Shown piece after piece: positions 24,755-34,140 of a stretch of DNA of 64,000 nucleotides (positions are counted from its first letter, which is position 1; each line of letters starts with the position of its first letter). The stretch lies in contig NZ_JADEXZ010000011.1 in assembly GCF_015206815.1 (NCBI RefSeq), forward strand, positions 39,597 through 103,596. Direction: 5' to 3'. The position numbers and the translations under genes are program-made. The notes under the pieces were generated by a model. That model was not told where the DNA came from. It saw nothing but the letters and a program-made list of their open reading frames with translations, and made no database searches. The DNA is from Fortiea sp. LEGE XX443 (GTDB taxonomy: Bacteria > Cyanobacteriota > Cyanobacteriia > Cyanobacteriales > Nostocaceae).

Positions 24755-27514
24755 ATGGCATATACTGATAACCCAAGCGGTTCGCAGCCAGTCTTTGACA
24801 AAGAAGGTTTATTGTATCGGATAACGAACCGGATTAGGCGATCGCTAGAACTACCGGAAATTTTAACAGCTACAGTTGCTGAAATCCGTTTGTTTTTGGC
24901 TACAGACCGAGTGATGATGTATCGGTTTGAGGCTGATGGTAGTGGGGAAGTTATTGCTGAATCTATAAATGAGCAGATTCTACCATCGTTATTAGGGTTG
25001 CATTTTCCGACGGCAGATATTCCACCAGAAAGTAGAAGAATGCTGCTGTTAGGACGGCAACGTGTCATTGTAGATGTATCTAACGGCAAAGTAGGATTAC
25101 CGTCCCTACAGCCACGCGAAACAGAACAGCCCCTAGAAACCGAAAATATCTATGATCGACAAGTAGATCCGTGCCACATTCAATACCTAAAAGCAATGGG
25201 AGTGCAGTCTTCCCTAGTGGTGCCAATTTTGCATAGCAAAGTGCAAGGGGAATCACTAAAGCCTTTATTGTGGGGGTTGTTGGTAGCTCACCACAGTCAA
25301 CCACGAGAAATTTTGCCAGAGGAATTGACATTAGTTCAGCAGGTTGTTGATCAAGTAGCGATCGCTATAGCCCAAAGTAACCTGTACACCCAAACTCTAG
25401 CTAGGCAGAAGCGTGAAGAGACAATTAATCGCGTTACTACCCTATTGCATCAATTACCAAAACTTGAATTGCAGGTAGCTTTAGAAGAAACTGTTACAGC
25501 TTTGGATGGAATCGGTGGCAGGCTTTACATCGAACAGACAGCAGAAGTTTACACTTATGGCAATCAACCACAAATTCCCTATGAGTTAGAAACTAGTATC
25601 ATCGAACAACATCCTGTTTGGCAAAAATGGATGGATGAATGCAAACAAGGTCAAATTTGGGTCACTACCAACATTTATCATGAAGCACATTTGCGTGTCT
25701 TAGCATTTGCGTTTCGGTTAACCCAAATTCGGGGAATGTTAATAATGCCTTTACATTACCGACAACAATTTATCGGTGTGTTAAGTATTTTTCGCCCGGA
25801 ATTCAACACCGAAATATTGTGGGCTGGACGACGTGAGCAAAATCCCCAACAACAGTTACCTCAAATTTCCTTTGATGTGTGGCGAGAGGAAAGAAAGGGA
25901 CAAGCTGCTGAGTGGAAAAATGAAGAAATTTCCCTAGCGCAGGCTTTATCTTATAGCTTTTCTATGGCTATTCAGCAGCAACATATGTACCAAGAGGTAC
26001 AGATGCTCAATGCCAATTTAGAACTGCGAGTACAAGAGCAAACCGCGGAACTAGAAAAATCATTATTATTTACCAAAGTAATCAAGCAAGTCTCAGAACA
26101 AATTCGCCGTTCCTTGGACTTAAAAACTACCTTACAAACCATCGTCTATGAAATTCGTTCTCTGCTAAATTCCGATCGAGTAATAATTTACCAAAAAACC
26201 AGTGAATCTCATGGTCAAGTAATTGTTGAAGAAATCAATGGTAACTGGTTATCAACATTGGGAACTACAACACCACCAGGATGTTTACCTGATGAATGTA
26301 CTAGTTTTTTTCTTCAGGGTGGAGTTAAAGCAATTAACAATGTTTCGACACCTTCTTTAAATGCTTGTCACCAAAAATTTTTGCAGAGTTTGCAAGTACA
26401 AGCCAACTTAACTGTCCCAATAAATATAGGTTTACAACTTTGGGGTTTACTTATTGTTCATCAATGTGAAGCTCCCAGAAGCTGGCAAGATGGGGAAATT
26501 AATTTACTACAACAGTTAGCTGATCAAGCTGCGATCGCTATTCAACAAGCACAACTTTATGAACAAAGTTGTGTAGCTGAAACTGAAGCTAGAGCTAAAG
26601 CTACACAATTAGAACAAGCTCTATTGGAACTTCAAGAAACACAAACACAATTAATTCAAACGGAAAAAATGTCCAGTTTGGGACAGCTAGTAGCAGGTGT
26701 AGCTCACGAAATAAACAACCCCGTGAACTTTATCTACGGTAATCTGCACTATGCGAGTAAATATACCCAAGATATGTTAAAAATTATCCATCTTTATCAA
26801 TTACATCATCCCCAATCCCATGATGAAATTCGGTCTATTTCTAAAGCCATTGATTTAGAATTTGTAGCACAAGATTTACCAAAAATTATTGCTTCTATGC
26901 AAGTTGGAGCCGAGCGTATCCGTTCAATTGTCTTGTCTTTACGTAATTTTTCGCGCTTAGATGAAGCGGAAAACAAACCAGTTAATTTGCATGAAGGCAT
27001 AGATAACACGCTATTAATTTTGCAACACCGCCTCAAAGCAAATGCTCATTTTAATGGCATTGAAATAATCAAAGATTATGGCGATTTGCCATTGATAGAA
27101 TGCTATGCGGGACAAATAAATCAAGTCTTCATGAATATTCTCACTAATGCCATTGATGCCTTAGAAGATCAAGATACATTAGAATCGAGTCAACCCAAGT
27201 TGACTGCGCCGAAGATTTGCATTTCTACTAGACTTGCTCAAGATACATCACGTATGTTGATTCGGATAGCTGACAATGGGCCGGGAATGACAGAAGCTGT
27301 GAGAAAGCGCATTTTTGATCCCTTTTTTACCACCAAGCCTGTAGGCAAAGGTACAGGATTGGGACTAGCGATTAGTTACCAGATTATTGTAGAAAAACAC
27401 GGTGGTATGATGGAGTGCATTTCTGAACTAAGTAAAGGTACAGAGTTTTGGATTGAGATTCCTATTAAATTGTTACGTAAAGTTAATGCAGTAGAAAATC
27501 AAAGGGCGCTGTAA
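24755..27514 (+). CDS. knotless phytochrome / cyanobacteriochrome hybrid histidine kinase (All2699-like)
   Basis: The 919-residue photoreceptor kinase has GAF1 (about 15-205) with FPTADIPPESR and a candidate bilin cysteine, Cys140, in DPCHIQYLKAMGV. A PHY-like GAF2 (about 215-420) carries a tongue motif resembling WAGRREQN and ISFDVWREE. GAF3 (about 445-610) has a second candidate cysteine, Cys538, in NACHQKFLQSLQV, as in cyanobacteriochromes. The kinase follows with His651 in VAHEINNP, N-box MNILTNAIDAL, DNGPGM and GKGTGLGL, all intact. There is no N-terminal PAS domain. This matches the layout known for Nostoc All2699. It probably senses red/far-red light at one end and a second colour at the other. 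Its response regulator is not adjacent. Confidence 0.87.
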   Translation: MAYTDNPSGSQPVFDKEGLLYRITNRIRRSLELPEILTATVAEIRLFLATDRVMMYRFEADGSGEVIAESINEQILPSLLGLHFPTADIPPESRRMLLLGRQRVIVDVSNGKVGLPSLQPRETEQPLETENIYDRQVDPCHIQYLKAMGVQSSLVVPILHSKVQGESLKPLLWGLLVAHHSQPREILPEELTLVQQVVDQVAIAIAQSNLYTQTLARQKREETINRVTTLLHQLPKLELQVALEETVTALDGIGGRLYIEQTAEVYTYGNQPQIPYELETSIIEQHPVWQKWMDECKQGQIWVTTNIYHEAHLRVLAFAFRLTQIRGMLIMPLHYRQQFIGVLSIFRPEFNTEILWAGRREQNPQQQLPQISFDVWREERKGQAAEWKNEEISLAQALSYSFSMAIQQQHMYQEVQMLNANLELRVQEQTAELEKSLLFTKVIKQVSEQIRRSLDLKTTLQTIVYEIRSLLNSDRVIIYQKTSESHGQVIVEEINGNWLSTLGTTTPPGCLPDECTSFFLQGGVKAINNVSTPSLNACHQKFLQSLQVQANLTVPINIGLQLWGLLIVHQCEAPRSWQDGEINLLQQLADQAAIAIQQAQLYEQSCVAETEARAKATQLEQALLELQETQTQLIQTEKMSSLGQLVAGVAHEINNPVNFIYGNLHYASKYTQDMLKIIHLYQLHHPQSHDEIRSISKAIDLEFVAQDLPKIIASMQVGAERIRSIVLSLRNFSRLDEAENKPVNLHEGIDNTLLILQHRLKANAHFNGIEIIKDYGDLPLIECYAGQINQVFMNILTNAIDALEDQDTLESSQPKLTAPKICISTRLAQDTSRMLIRIADNGPGMTEAVRKRIFDPFFTTKPVGKGTGLGLAISYQIIVEKHGGMMECISELSKGTEFWIEIPIKLLRKVNAVENQRAL

Positions 27515-27696
27515 CATCTCTTCATTGCTGGTTTTGAGTGGTGAAAAAGATGACATCCCTGGCTAGAATAAACAAGAAGAAAAAATAATCGCAGCCAGTA
27601 GACCCTTGGGTGTTGTTGTGTTTAGGGAAAGCAGTGTAAGCTTGTATAAAGTTAAATAAACAGTTAAATAATCAAAGACAATTAAAATAGCGCCTT

Positions 27697-28467
27697 ATGT
27701 CAATTATTGCGCTCAGAGCATGGTACATTCAGGATTATGAGCCGATTTCAGAACTAGAAAAACGTCCACCAGATATTCGCCTTAGTAAAAAAAGCCTACT
27801 GCGATCGGCGTTGCGTGCCGATTTTTTAGAAGATAGTCATGTAGTGAAAAAATCAGTTTGGTTTGAGCGTTATCTGGAAGGGGAAAATATTGAATTTTAT
27901 ATTGAAGGTAGTGGCGGTTATAGTGTAGCTAACATTGACTTGATTAGTCATGAAATTTATTTTACGAAACAAGCATTATTAGCACAATTAGACCCAACAA
28001 TTTTTTTATGCTACCAAACTGAGTATGGCGCAGCCAGTGATGCCTTGCGGGAAGGATTGCAAAAAAGCTTAGAAATTTTGAATATGCGATCGCGCCTTCC
28101 CTTAACATTAGTAGAATCCTATAGACCTAGCGATGGGACTCTGCGATTAAATCGGGCTATGATGCGAAAAATTCGGAAGAGTCTGTTATTTATTGCAGAC
28201 ACTACACCTATAACCAGTATCGACGGCAAAGAAAATCTGCAATTAATTCCCAGTCCCCATGTTTGCGTAGAAATTGGTTATGCGATACAAAGTAAACGCT
28301 CCGAGCAAATTTTGTTAGCACACATGCAGCGCCCAGAGTTAGAGGGGCAAATTCCTTTTGACTTACCTACACAACAAATTCTGCAATTCAAAAATAGTAC
28401 AGAACTCAATAAAATACTCATCAAAGCATTAGAATTTCAGTTAGCACGGTTTAAATTATTTTATTGA
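27697..28467 (+). CDS. protein with TIR/deoxyribosyltransferase-like C-terminal domain
   Basis: The 256-residue protein has an unrecognised N-terminal part (about 1-120) and a C-terminal part that resembles TIR-like or nucleoside-deoxyribosyltransferase-like effectors: SLLFIADTTPI, then HVCVEIGYAIQSKRSEQILLA and IPFDLPTQQILQF. In those families the acidic residue in the NPNV-E-GYA-like block is catalytic, and here E is kept in VEIGYA. Some such domains degrade NAD in phage defence, others act in nucleotide metabolism. It follows the phytochrome kinase by 182 bp on the same strand. The fold assignment is by eye only. Confidence 0.55.
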   Translation: MSIIALRAWYIQDYEPISELEKRPPDIRLSKKSLLRSALRADFLEDSHVVKKSVWFERYLEGENIEFYIEGSGGYSVANIDLISHEIYFTKQALLAQLDPTIFLCYQTEYGAASDALREGLQKSLEILNMRSRLPLTLVESYRPSDGTLRLNRAMMRKIRKSLLFIADTTPITSIDGKENLQLIPSPHVCVEIGYAIQSKRSEQILLAHMQRPELEGQIPFDLPTQQILQFKNSTELNKILIKALEFQLARFKLFY

Positions 28468-28622
28468 AATTCTCTCCATCAGGCTAAAAAATCAGAAATC
28501 TTAGCGTATTTCTTGCTACCTATGATTTTGATAAATACACCAATTGTCAGAGGAAAAGTATCAGCATCAAACTTTAACTTATATACATAGTTAACTGATG
28601 TAATGTGAATCTAGAGGTCAAA

Positions 28623-28853
28623 ATGACTCAGGAAAAAGATAAACTGATTAACTTATCAGTCCATGAATCCTCAGTTCCAAGTCTGCTAGATGTTGATAGA
28701 GATAAACAAGCCCCGGAACATATAAACGACTTGAACGATTCTGTTCCTGACAACGAAAACGTTGATGTTCCTACTCCTCAACCTTTTGATGATGTTAACA
28801 AAGAGAATTTGGGAAACAAACAAATAACTATTGCTAATTTAAGCGCTGGCTAA
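28623..28853 (+). CDS. possible small acidic protein
   Basis: From the ATG at 28623, preceded by an AGAGG Shine-Dalgarno-like sequence, the frame encodes 76 residues. These are rich in Asp, Asn, Glu and Pro, with no hydrophobic segment and no cysteine. It looks intrinsically disordered. The ending NKQITIANLSAG is unlike the rest. It overlaps the convergent glutathione transferase gene by 4 bp. It could be a genuine small protein or a chance frame; I do not recognise it. Confidence 0.4.
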   Translation: MTQEKDKLINLSVHESSVPSLLDVDRDKQAPEHINDLNDSVPDNENVDVPTPQPFDDVNKENLGNKQITIANLSAG

Positions 28854-29872
28854 CATACTCCAATAGTTTCGCGATGGTGTGGTTTTAACATAAACGCCAT
28901 ATCAGGGCCAGCAGGTACAATCCCACCAGGATTGAGCGGGAAAAGATTACCATAGTAGTCTCGCTTGACGCTTTCTAAGTCGCAAGTGCCAGCAACACTT
29001 GGTAGCTGATACAAGTCGCGTAGGTAGGCTCCCAAATTTGGATAGTCTTGAATTCGATGGCGGTTGCACTTGAACAAACCGTAATACACAATGTCAAACC
29101 GAAACAGCGTTGTGAACAAACGCACATCCGCTAAGGTGACATTATTTCCACAAAGATATCGGCTTGTATTCAGCGCTGCGTCAATCTCATCAAGAGTGTC
29201 GAATAATTCATCACAAGTTTTGTTGTAAGCTTCTTGAGTTTGGGCGAAGCCGCAGCGATATACACCATTGTTAACACTTGTGTAAATCTTTTGATTCCAC
29301 CAGTCAATTTTCTCTTTGATTTCTATTGGGTAGAGATTGAGTGTGGGATTTGTGGCAAACTCATTAAATTCCGAGTTCAGCATCACAATAATTTCCGCAC
29401 TCTCATTATTGACAATTGTTTTGGTTTGTTTGTCCCATAACACCGGAACTGTACTGCGCCCAGTGTAACCAGGTTGGGCAAGTTCATACAATTCGGATAA
29501 GGTTGTAAAACCTTCGTCTTCGCTGGTAAATACCCAACCCCCAGAAACCGCAGAAGGTTCAACAATAGATACTGAGATAACATTTTCTAGCCCTTTGAGC
29601 GCCCGTACAACTAGTGTGCGGTGCGCCCAAGGACAACCTAACCCAACATACAGTTTGTAACGTCCTGTTGCTGGTTGGTAAGGATTTCCTTCCGCTTGAC
29701 TCACAACATTTCTAAACTGGCTGTCGGGACGAATATATTCCCCTGATTGGTTGCGGGGGGCGAGACGGGACATCATTATATGCCAAAGAGTTGTCCAAAC
29801 AAGCTTACCCAAACCGATAATCAGCTTTGGTGGGAGAGACTTGGCTTTTTTCTTAGTTTTGGTATCAGTCAT
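28850..29872 (-). CDS. Xi-class glutathione transferase (glutathionyl-hydroquinone reductase)
   Basis: The 340-residue protein has the Xi-class signature: GRYKLYVGLGCPWAHRTLV with the catalytic cysteine in CPWA, then VPVLWDKQTKTIVNNESAEI, and an all-helical C-terminal domain with NVTLADVRLFTTLFRFD. These enzymes remove glutathione from glutathionyl-hydroquinones (ECM4/YqjG type). It starts 6 bp after the chlH-type gene on the same strand, so the two are likely one transcript. Xi-class enzymes are linked in the literature to quinone and redox detoxification; a link to tetrapyrrole damage control here is inference. Confidence 0.9.
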   Translation of the reverse strand: MTDTKTKKKAKSLPPKLIIGLGKLVWTTLWHIMMSRLAPRNQSGEYIRPDSQFRNVVSQAEGNPYQPATGRYKLYVGLGCPWAHRTLVVRALKGLENVISVSIVEPSAVSGGWVFTSEDEGFTTLSELYELAQPGYTGRSTVPVLWDKQTKTIVNNESAEIIVMLNSEFNEFATNPTLNLYPIEIKEKIDWWNQKIYTSVNNGVYRCGFAQTQEAYNKTCDELFDTLDEIDAALNTSRYLCGNNVTLADVRLFTTLFRFDIVYYGLFKCNRHRIQDYPNLGAYLRDLYQLPSVAGTCDLESVKRDYYGNLFPLNPGGIVPAGPDMAFMLKPHHRETIGVC

Positions 29873-29878
29873 AGTTTA

Positions 29879-32800
29879 CTAAACCGTTACGCCTTCCAAC
29901 TCTTCATCACTCAAATCATATAACTGACGCAATTTATCTAACTTATCAGCATCAGTTTGCCAGAAACCTCGCCCATGCGCTTCTAGCATTCTGCTAACAA
30001 TATTGCGGAAAGCCTCAGGGTTTGCTTGGCGTAACTTCTCCGCCATTTCTGGGTCTAAAGCGTAGGTATCAGCGGCTTGGTCATACACCCAATCATCTTT
30101 AAAATCAGCAGTACCACCCCAACCAATTAACGCTGTCATCCGTTGAGAGATTTCAAATGCACCGCCAGAACCTTGATTTGCCATTGCTTGCGCCCATTTG
30201 GGATTGAGTAATTTTGTCCGGTATTCCATCCGCAGCAAATCATCTAAATTGCGGGGTGTGGTATCTTTCGAGAAACTTTCAACAAAGCTAGTAGTTACCT
30301 TTTTACCGCCTTGTTTTTCGGCTGCTTTTTTCAAACCGCCAGTGTTAGCGTAATATTCCTGAATATCAGTTAAACCATATTCTACCGAATCGATTTCTTG
30401 GACAATGCGATCGCTCGTTTTCAACAACTGATTTAACACCTCTGGCCTAGCTTGGCCTTTATCTTGTCTCCCGTAGCTAAACACATTGCGACTTTGCCAA
30501 GTATTACCTAACTCTTCCCCGGATTCCCAATTACCATCCACCACCTGATCATTTACCAAAGAACCAAAATCACCCGCCGGATTAGAAAACAACCTCGCTG
30601 AAACATTTTCTACACCTTGCGCCTTCAAAGCCAAAGCGTGTTTTTTAATAAAATTCTGTTCTTCTGGTTCATCCGCCTCAGCCGCCCGCAAAAACAAATC
30701 ATCCAACAACTCAATGATATTCACAAAACTATCGCGGAAAATTCCCGACAAATTCCCCAACACATCAATACGGGGATGTCCCACCTCAACCAAAGGTTTC
30801 AACTCATAACGAACAATTCTTCCCGTCCCTTCCTTCACAGGTTCCGCACCAACCAACTCCAGCAGAATTCCCAACGACTCACCCTTAGTTTTAATTGCAT
30901 CCAAACCCCACAACAAAACCGCGATCGTCTCAGGATACTTCCCATATTCTTGTAAATGCTGGGCGATAATTTTCTGAGCAATTTCCCTACCCCTTTCATA
31001 CGCCGCAGGCGAAGGCATTCGATAAGGATCTAACGCATGAATATTCCTTCCCGTTGGCAAAACCCCAGCACCATCACGCAACAAATCACCACCAGGCGCA
31101 GGTGGAATATACTCCCCATTCAACCCCCGCAACAAATTTGTTAACTCATCCGTAGTCTGTTCAAGTAGATATCTTATCCTTATCTCCTCCTCTCCGCGCC
31201 CTCTGTGCCTCTGCGGTTCGTTTCCAAAATAAGCCTCCAAATACCCCTCCATCTCCTCCTCACCCGGCGCTTCACCCAAAACATGCAGCCCAGAAGAAAA
31301 CAACCGATTCTCCAAAACCTGCAAATATTCGTACAACTTCACCAAATAATCATCAAAAGCATGGGCGCTAAACATTCTGATATTTTCTGGCGTAAAAGGA
31401 ATGCCCAACCTTTTCGCATCCTCAAACGGACAATCAACATCCAAACCCGTATCAACAATCTTTTTACAAATTCCTTCCTTCAGCACATAATTCTTTTTCG
31501 AGTCCTCTCGATACTCTGCAATCAAATCCCGCAACGCCACCAACTCCTTATACAAACCTGCACGACCATAAGGCGGTACATTATGCGAAATTAACACCCC
31601 ATAACCGCGACGCTTTGCTAAAATTGACTCCGAAGGATTATTTGCCGCATATATATATAGATTAGGTAAATCACCTAACAAAATATCCGACCAAGAATAA
31701 CCAGTATTTCCTAAAGGTGAACCCGGCAACCATTCCACTGTACCGTGCATCCCAAAGTGAACCACAGCATTAGCTTGCAATTCATGTTGCAACCATTTGT
31801 AGAAAGCTGTGTACTGGGGATGGGGAGTTAAATCTCGCTCAAACATTAACCGCATCGGATCGCCTTGAATGCCCAAAGGCGGCTGTACACCTATCCAAAC
31901 ATTCCCTAACTGCACACCTCCAACATGCAGTTCATCGCCATAGGTTTTAATCCCGCTACCTGTTAAAGATTTCCATTGTTTCTCAACGCGAGATGTCCGC
32001 AGATATCCTAACCATTTTTCTAATTTACGCACATTAACTGTATTAGCTGAGTCGGGAAAAGGCTTATTCTTTTCCCATCTTTCCATCTCTTCATCAGCTG
32101 CTTTAACCTGGCGAATTAATTCTTCCCCATCTTCTGGGATTTCGCCAACGTCATAACCTTGGTCTTTGAGTGCGTGAAGGAATTTGATGAGACTACGAGG
32201 TACATTCAACAATGCAGCTGTGCCGACAGCACCGTAACCAGGGGGGAAACCATATAAAATAATGGCAAGTTTGCGTTCTGATGCTGGTGTTTGCCGTAAA
32301 TTAATCCAGTTTTTGACTCTACCAATTAATCGCTGTACCCGTTCTGGAACCAGATAAATATTTTCGCCTACCAAACCACCGAGGGGAACTGTATCAATTG
32401 CGCCATCAAGTTCGGGTAAAGCATATAAAACTACGCTTTGCAATCCGCCGACACCTTGACGTATCCAAGAATGAATATCTTGAATTAAAAGGGGTGCGGC
32501 GACAATGTAAGGGACATTTTTAGCAGTCAGGATGCGCTTTGCTACTTCTACTTGTCGTCCTGCTTCCATTGAACCAGCCGGGCCACCCACTAAAGGAAAG
32601 CCAATAGTGGAAACTATTGCATCAACTTTAACTGCTTCTTGGGACAGAGAGGGAGTTTCAATATTATTTAGTTGTCTTTGTTGCTGTTCATAGTCAGTCG
32701 TCATCCAATCTCGTACCGCTACATGGCCTTCTACTCCATTGATGAAGATGGGTAAGGGAATTAAACCAGCTTCTTCAAAGCAGCGAATTAGTTGGGGAAT

Positions 32801-33559
32801 ATATGGTTGTTTGGTGATGACGTGTTTGCGGTAAAGCAGTATTCCAACTACTGCCGACTGAGTATTGTTTTTCTTTCCTGTTCCCTGGTTTTGATACCAG
32901 TCTAGGTATGCTTTTGGCGATGCAAAAAACCCTTGATAGTCGGGATGGAGTAATCCCATGTTGGGGGTTTCGAGTGGCGGGGGAATGTCGCCGACTTTTA
33001 AGCCTAAGTATTTTTCTGCGAGTGTCCAGAATAAAGAAGCGACGTTTTCGGGGCCGCCAGCATTCCAGTAACCATAAATAATTAACCAGTTGCGTAAGTC
33101 TTGGACTTTCTGCACTGGAACGAATTTTAAGAGTTTCGGGCCGATTTTTAAGAAGCTGATGTAACCTGCGAGTTTGTCTTCTTCGCGTCCGTTGCTGAAT
33201 TTGTCGAGGATGAATTTAACTGGTTTGGGCATTCCTTTGGGTTTGTCCCCAATGGCAAAGTCCCCCAATTTGGTTAGACTCATCAATTCTAAGGCTGATT
33301 CAAATACTAACCTGATGGGAACTTGGGTCAGGCGATCGCGCAACCACACAACTTGGTCATAATCAAATAACAAGCTGCCAAAAAATATGTCAGCGTCTTT
33401 CAGCGCTGTTTCCACTTCAGCACGTTTACTAGTAATATCGCGATCGCTATACACCCGAATCTCTAAATCAGGACAGCGAGAATTAGCCACAAAAGCCGCT
33501 TTCCTATACAAGTCAGCGTTGAACGATTCAAACCCAGCAATCAAGACGATCCGTTTCAT
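29879..33559 (-). CDS. chlH: magnesium/cobalt chelatase subunit H family protein (ChlH type)
   Basis: The 1226-residue protein has the N-terminal DUF3479 domain of ChlH/BchH (MKRIVLIAGFESFNADLYRK, FFGSLLFDYDQVVWL), then the CobN/Mg-chelatase core with LIIYGYWNAGGPEN, HFGMHGTVEWLPGSPLGN and GLNGEYIPPAPGGDLLRDG. It ends like ChlH, with GWGGTADFKDDWVYDQAADTY. The domain order favours ChlH over CobN. It is shorter than the housekeeping cyanobacterial ChlH (about 1330 residues as I recall), so it may be a second copy. About ten residues after YFGNE (QRHRGRGEEE) are encoded by a spacer-type repeat. It heads an apparent operon with the glutathione transferase gene. Confidence 0.85.
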   Translation of the reverse strand: MKRIVLIAGFESFNADLYRKAAFVANSRCPDLEIRVYSDRDITSKRAEVETALKDADIFFGSLLFDYDQVVWLRDRLTQVPIRLVFESALELMSLTKLGDFAIGDKPKGMPKPVKFILDKFSNGREEDKLAGYISFLKIGPKLLKFVPVQKVQDLRNWLIIYGYWNAGGPENVASLFWTLAEKYLGLKVGDIPPPLETPNMGLLHPDYQGFFASPKAYLDWYQNQGTGKKNNTQSAVVGILLYRKHVITKQPYIPQLIRCFEEAGLIPLPIFINGVEGHVAVRDWMTTDYEQQQRQLNNIETPSLSQEAVKVDAIVSTIGFPLVGGPAGSMEAGRQVEVAKRILTAKNVPYIVAAPLLIQDIHSWIRQGVGGLQSVVLYALPELDGAIDTVPLGGLVGENIYLVPERVQRLIGRVKNWINLRQTPASERKLAIILYGFPPGYGAVGTAALLNVPRSLIKFLHALKDQGYDVGEIPEDGEELIRQVKAADEEMERWEKNKPFPDSANTVNVRKLEKWLGYLRTSRVEKQWKSLTGSGIKTYGDELHVGGVQLGNVWIGVQPPLGIQGDPMRLMFERDLTPHPQYTAFYKWLQHELQANAVVHFGMHGTVEWLPGSPLGNTGYSWSDILLGDLPNLYIYAANNPSESILAKRRGYGVLISHNVPPYGRAGLYKELVALRDLIAEYREDSKKNYVLKEGICKKIVDTGLDVDCPFEDAKRLGIPFTPENIRMFSAHAFDDYLVKLYEYLQVLENRLFSSGLHVLGEAPGEEEMEGYLEAYFGNEPQRHRGRGEEEIRIRYLLEQTTDELTNLLRGLNGEYIPPAPGGDLLRDGAGVLPTGRNIHALDPYRMPSPAAYERGREIAQKIIAQHLQEYGKYPETIAVLLWGLDAIKTKGESLGILLELVGAEPVKEGTGRIVRYELKPLVEVGHPRIDVLGNLSGIFRDSFVNIIELLDDLFLRAAEADEPEEQNFIKKHALALKAQGVENVSARLFSNPAGDFGSLVNDQVVDGNWESGEELGNTWQSRNVFSYGRQDKGQARPEVLNQLLKTSDRIVQEIDSVEYGLTDIQEYYANTGGLKKAAEKQGGKKVTTSFVESFSKDTTPRNLDDLLRMEYRTKLLNPKWAQAMANQGSGGAFEISQRMTALIGWGGTADFKDDWVYDQAADTYALDPEMAEKLRQANPEAFRNIVSRMLEAHGRGFWQTDADKLDKLRQLYDLSDEELEGVTV
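31190..31218. repeat. GCAGAGGC-type repeat inside the chlH-type gene
   Basis: Read on the gene strand, the segment is a purine-rich phrase containing CCGCAGAGGCACAGAGGG, a type of sequence abundant in spacers of filamentous cyanobacteria. It encodes the charged stretch QRHRGRGE between YFGNE and the conserved RYLLEQTTDELTNLLRG, where the family normally has a short acidic linker. Confidence 0.55.
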
Positions 33560-33790
33560 GCCCGTAAGCTACGCAATATTTCTTTACTTAAATTCTAGTC
33601 GTGCTTTCCGGTTAATTGTTAAACATCCACGGTCAATTCCTCCCAAGTAATAGATAATCTACCTTGAGACTGATTGACGCATCATTAATAACACAAGCAC
33701 AGATTTGGCATTTTGGCACATTTTCTCAGGTGTAAGTTGATATGGTGAGATCCGCGAATGTCTTTGTGCGACAATACAAACTTGCAGAAT

Positions 33791-33819
33791 CCCTCGGCTA
33801 ACCACCGGGGGTCTTTTTT
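33791..33819 (+). terminator. orphan intrinsic terminator, possible small RNA 3' end
   Basis: CCCTCGG pairs with CCGGGGG (one G-T wobble) around CTAACCA and is followed by TCTTTTTTAT. No protein gene precedes it on the plus strand; the nearest gene to the left is transcribed away. It may end a short non-coding RNA starting somewhere in 33650-33760. Confidence 0.6.
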
Positions 33820-34020
33820 ATTTAACTGCCTACGGTAAAGAGTCAGTTAGTGGATGCGATCGCAAAATTGACTCATAGTTGTTACTTATAACAGCGTTTA
33901 TGATGTGATTAATCTAACAACTGCTCAGTTGCAACCAATTTATACCGGAAAATTGAGTCAAAGGAAAAAAGCCGCGCCACATTCTGCACCCAGTCTCAAC
34001 AGATAACTTGGCTGCATGAA

Positions 34021-34056
34021 GAGTGCTGAGTTGAAAGTGCTGAGTGCTGAGTTAAA
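34021..34056. repeat. STRR heptamer array (GTGCTGA)
   Basis: Four near-copies of the 7-bp word GTGCTGA (or GTTGAAA variants) occur in tandem. The reverse complement, TCAGCAC, is the heptamer seen inside recF at 14773-14846. Confidence 0.7.
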
Positions 34057-34140
34057 AGACCACCCACTAGAAGAGAAGTGCCTTGCGGGGGTTCCCTCCG
34101 TTGTGGCAACTTCGGGGGCGGGGCTTTTACCATAGTGCTG

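Noticed and set aside
33560..33760. Cobalamin riboswitch upstream of the chelatase gene
   Set aside because: I looked for the conserved B12-box-type core and did not see it; a covariance-model search would settle the point.
34022..34140. tRNA-like GC-rich stretch near 34080
   Set aside because: The GGGGGTTCCCTCCG region belongs to a spacer repeat and cannot fold as a full cloverleaf.
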